Assembly: GCA_965279355.1 (NCBI GenBank)
Contig: OZ257155.1
Coordinates: forward strand, 1,798,001 to 1,862,000
Reading direction: 5' to 3'
Length of the DNA: 64,000 bases
DNA from: G965279355 sp965279355
GTDB taxonomy: Bacteria > Pseudomonadota > Alphaproteobacteria > CACIAM-22H2
A program made the position numbers and the translations under genes. The notes under the pieces were generated by a model. It worked only from the letters and a program-made list of their open reading frames with translations. It ran no database searches and had not been told where the DNA came from. Shown one piece after another: positions 61,319-64,000 of this stretch (positions are counted from its first letter, which is position 1; the number at the start of each line of letters is the position of its first letter).

Positions 61319-62284
61319 ATGAAACGCCGTTCGATCGGGTATCTCGTGGCGCTCGTCGCACTCGTACTCGCCGCATCCGCGCAGGCGCAGGATTATCCGA
61401 ACCGGCCCGTTACGATCATCACGCCGACGGGCGCCGGCAGCACGGTCGATGCCGCGCTACGTTTCATCGGCAACAAGATCAAGGACAAGACCGGCCAGAC
61501 CGTCCTGATCGAGAACAAGGTCGGTGCGGGCGGCGGCATGGCAGCGAAGGAGGCCCTGACCAGCCGACGGGATGGCTATACGTTCTTCATCGGCGACACC
61601 TCGACGATGAGCGGCAATCGCTTCCTCTACAAATCGCTGCCCTACGATCCAGTGAAGGATTTCGTGCCGGTGCAGCGCCTGTTCCGCCTCGCCTTCGTAC
61701 TCACGGTCAATCCTGACAAGACGCCGGTAAACACGGTGGCGGAGCTGACCGCTTTCCTGAAGCAAAAGAAAGGGCCGATCAATTACGGCTACTTCACCCC
61801 GACCATGCTGGCCCTGTCGGCACAGTACACGGCGCTGGCCGGCATCGATGCGGCACAGGTCGGCTATCGCTCTTCGCCGCAGATGCGTGGCGAGCTTGTC
61901 TCCGGCGCCGTCGACTACGTCTTCACCGATGCCGTTGTGGCAACGACGCCGCAGCCCGGCATGCGCGCGATCGCTATTGCCTCGGATGAGCGCTCCGGGA
62001 TCATTCCGAACCTGCCGACGATGGCCGAAGCCGGCATGAAGGATTTTCGCCCGCTCTTCTCCTGGTTCGCGCTCTACGCACCAGCCGGAACCCCTGAAGC
62101 GGCGATGCAACGGATGTCGTCCCTGATGGCCGAAATCCTGCCGCAAAACGATACACGGCAGTTCCTGGCAACCTTTGCCGGCGAGCCCTTCCTGGCCGGT
62201 CCACAGGAACTCTTCAGGTTCCAGGAGGAGTTCACGGAGCGCTGGGCCTATCTCGTGAAGCTGGCGAAGATCGAGCCGCAGTAA
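61319..62284 (+). CDS. Bug-type tripartite tricarboxylate transporter receptor
   Basis: 321 residues. Signal peptide ending SAQAQD; YPNRPVTIITPTGAGSTVDAALRFIGNKI, ENKVGAGGGMAAKEALTSR and YDPVKDFVPVQRL are typical. GGGAGG precedes the ATG. Divergent from the VOC copy-2 gene. The third such receptor in the window. Confidence 0.88.
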   Translation: MKRRSIGYLVALVALVLAASAQAQDYPNRPVTIITPTGAGSTVDAALRFIGNKIKDKTGQTVLIENKVGAGGGMAAKEALTSRRDGYTFFIGDTSTMSGNRFLYKSLPYDPVKDFVPVQRLFRLAFVLTVNPDKTPVNTVAELTAFLKQKKGPINYGYFTPTMLALSAQYTALAGIDAAQVGYRSSPQMRGELVSGAVDYVFTDAVVATTPQPGMRAIAIASDERSGIIPNLPTMAEAGMKDFRPLFSWFALYAPAGTPEAAMQRMSSLMAEILPQNDTRQFLATFAGEPFLAGPQELFRFQEEFTERWAYLVKLAKIEPQ

Positions 62285-62316
62285 GAATTCGCTACGCGGC
62301 GCTTCTTCTCACGGAC

Positions 62317-62400
62317 CCCTCACCCGCTCGCTCGCCCTCTCCCTCAAGGGGAGAGGTTAATCAGGGACCCTCTCCCCTTGAGGGAGAGGGAGGGTGACGG
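62317..62400. repeat. Palindromic intergenic repeat, 22-bp perfect inverted arms
   Basis: 62335-62356 and 62369-62390 are exact reverse complements (22 bp), separated by a 12-bp loop; CCCTCACCC-type sequence flanks it. It could form a large hairpin or act as a bidirectional transcription stop between the Bug receptor and the gamma-glutamyltransferase gene. Related in theme to the element at 47,865. Confidence 0.8.
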
Positions 62401-62536
62401 GTTCGTGAGAGATATAGGGTCGCGCAAAGCGACACCCCATCCCAGCCAGATCTCTGTTCGTCGCTTTTCGGCCTGCGGTTTGCTAGGAATGCCGCCCCTG
62501 CCGCCGCGCTAATCCTTAAGGAGCGATCCCGCGTCC

Positions 62537-64000
62537 ATGTCGACGATGACCCTGACGCGATGGCTTCCCAGAGCCGCGTGGGCCCTCGTGCTCAGCCTGG
62601 CGCTATGGCCGGGGCCAGCCCCGGCCCAACGCGCGCCGGCTCCCGTGGAGACCAACCGCGAGGCGCCGGAGGCCGAAAGCGGCTTCACCCCCCGCAAGGC
62701 CGCTATCGCGACCAAGCATATGGCCGCCGCTGCCAATCCCCTCGCGGCAGAGGCCGGACGCGACATCCTGCGTCAGGGCGGCAGCGCGATCGATGCCGCC
62801 ATCGCGATGCAGATGGTGTTAACCCTGGTCGAGCCGCAGAGTTCGGGCATTGGCGGCGGCGGCTTCCTGGTTCACTACGACGCGTCGCGCAAACAGATCG
62901 TCACCTATGACGGGCGCGAGACTGCCCCCGCCGCGGCAACCGCCGACATGTTCCTCGACGCCAAGGGCGAGCCGCCGCCTTTCATCGACGTCGTTTCCGG
63001 CGGACAGGCCGTAGCCACGCCAGGGCTGCTGCGCATGCTGGAGATGGCGCATCGCGATTACGGACGCCTGCCCTGGGGACGGCTCTTCGAGCCGGCGATG
63101 CGGCTGGCCGAAACCGGCTGGCTGGTCACCCCGCGGCTGCACCAGCTCATTGCGGCCGTGCCGCGCCTGAAGGAAATGCCGGCTGCGGCCGCCTACTTCT
63201 ACAAGGACGGCCAGCCGCGCCAGGTCGGCGACCGGATTGAAAACCCGGAGCTGTTCGAGACCTTCCGCCTGATCGCCAACGGTGGTGCCAACGCCTTCTA
63301 TCGCGGTCCCATCGCGCGCGACATCATCGCCGCGGTCACCGATCCGGCAGCACAAGGCGCCAACGGCAAAGCCGGCCGGCTGGAGATGGCCGATCTCACG
63401 CTCTATCGCGCGGTAAAGCGCGAGCCGGTCTGCGGTCCCTATCGCGGCCTGCGCGTATGCGGCATGGGACCACCGTCATCCGGCGGCATCGGCGTGGTGC
63501 AGATTCTTGGCATCCTCGATCATTTCAAGCTTCGCGATCTCTCGCCGGGCTCACTCGAAGCCGTGCACCTGATCTCCGAAGCCAGCCGCCTGGCTTATGC
63601 CGACCGCAGCCGCTACGTCGCCGACAGCGATATGACGCCGGTCCCTGTACGTGCACTGGTCAGCCCGCATTACCTCGCCAAACGCGCGGAAGGGATTTCA
63701 CTAACCCATGCGCTGCCGCGCGCGGAGCCGGGCCAGGTCGGCGACCGGGCTTCATTCCGCGCGGTTGCGCCGGACGAAACGACGGAGAGCCCGGCCACTA
63801 GCCACATGAGCGCCGTCGATGCCGCAGGTAATGCAGTCTCCCTCACCAGCTCGATCGAAAATGCCTTCGGGTCCGGCGTGTTCGTGCGCGGCTTTCTTCT
63901 CAACAACCACATGACCGATTTCTCGCTGCGGCCGAGCCGCGGCGAGGCACGGGCCATCAACCGTATCGAACCCGGCAAACGACCACGCAGCTCGATGGCG
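62537..64000 (+). CDS. ggt: Gamma-glutamyltransferase (3' end beyond window)
   Basis: About 488 codons present; C-terminus lies off the right edge. Signal sequence up to APAQRAP. NPLAAEAGRDILRQGGSAIDAAIAMQMVL and SSGIGGGGFLVHYD identify the large subunit. The autocleavage/catalytic Thr lies in ESPATSHMSAVDAAGN, the start of the small subunit. Periplasmic enzyme that hydrolyses glutathione and transfers gamma-glutamyl groups. Confidence 0.93.
   Translation, partial: MSTMTLTRWLPRAAWALVLSLALWPGPAPAQRAPAPVETNREAPEAESGFTPRKAAIATKHMAAAANPLAAEAGRDILRQGGSAIDAAIAMQMVLTLVEPQSSGIGGGGFLVHYDASRKQIVTYDGRETAPAAATADMFLDAKGEPPPFIDVVSGGQAVATPGLLRMLEMAHRDYGRLPWGRLFEPAMRLAETGWLVTPRLHQLIAAVPRLKEMPAAAAYFYKDGQPRQVGDRIENPELFETFRLIANGGANAFYRGPIARDIIAAVTDPAAQGANGKAGRLEMADLTLYRAVKREPVCGPYRGLRVCGMGPPSSGGIGVVQILGILDHFKLRDLSPGSLEAVHLISEASRLAYADRSRYVADSDMTPVPVRALVSPHYLAKRAEGISLTHALPRAEPGQVGDRASFRAVAPDETTESPATSHMSAVDAAGNAVSLTSSIENAFGSGVFVRGFLLNNHMTDFSLRPSRGEARAINRIEPGKRPRSSMA

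Noticed and set aside
1..64000. CRISPR arrays, insertion sequences, prophage or integrase genes
   Set aside because: No regularly spaced repeats and no transposase, recombinase or phage protein was found.

Overview
The window looks like chromosomal DNA of a high-GC alphaproteobacterium. The evidence is the class-II glutamate-cysteine ligase next to rsmE and ubiA, an rnhB-ccrM pair with GANTC sites in front of the methyltransferase, DUF4170, DUF6134 and DUF938 proteins, CCA-encoding tRNA-Arg(ACG), and several Bug-type solute receptors. The exact order or genus cannot be fixed from the sequence. No insertion sequence, integrase, phage gene or CRISPR array was seen. Coding density is high, and most long antisense frames are GC-driven shadows.

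Layout. 1-13,750 is mostly housekeeping: gshA (cut by the window edge), rsmE, ubiA, a small methyltransferase, DUF4170, a Cys-rich protein, a ZntB-like transporter, a MetE-C-like protein with a histone-like tail, a UbiD-family decarboxylase, a GST, trxC, a DUF938 methyltransferase, a Spy-like periplasmic protein and a membrane diguanylate cyclase. Between the DUF938 gene and trxC lies a strongly structured intergenic segment ending in a terminator, which may be a small RNA. 13,876-21,774 is an accessory-looking unit: a LacI-type regulator divergent from an arylsulfotransferase-like beta-propeller, an ABC importer and three Fe(II)/2-oxoglutarate oxygenases (one TauD-type), with two 22-bp-spaced operator-like boxes between them. 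21,945-26,125 holds pmbA, a phasin-like gene, rnhB and ccrM.

26,227-36,189 holds two tandem DUF6134 proteins, an SDR plus NTF2-like pair, an MFS/GPH transporter, an arginase and a four-gene operon (photolyase, FAD oxidoreductase, DUF1365, cyclopropane-fatty-acid-synthase family). This content resembles the photo-oxidative / furan-fatty-acid gene sets known in other proteobacteria. Three transcription units here share an ECF-sigma-like promoter of the form T(G/C)ATCC-N16-CGTAT(A/C)AG, two of them so close to the start codon that the mRNAs would be leaderless. I consider this the strongest new observation.

36,433-52,000 is mixed: atzG-atzE-like amidohydrolase pair, AsmA-like and lipoprotein genes, tRNA-Arg, an OmpA-C-like coiled-coil protein with a clear terminator, a LysR regulator with a perfect ATC-N9-GAT palindrome and a divergent 47-residue ORF, DUF3309, DUF4864, an esterase, an M48 peptidase lipoprotein, an SDR, a Bug receptor, TSUP and DMT transporters, gpt, and an AlkZ/YcaQ-like glycosylase.

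53,407-62,284 looks catabolic: amidohydrolase, Rieske ferredoxin-like protein and an ABC importer in one tight operon, then an FAD monooxygenase, two Bug receptors and two tandem VOC proteins. A gamma-glutamyltransferase runs off the right edge. Three large palindromic intergenic repeats (about 4,350, 47,865 and 62,317) lie between genes.
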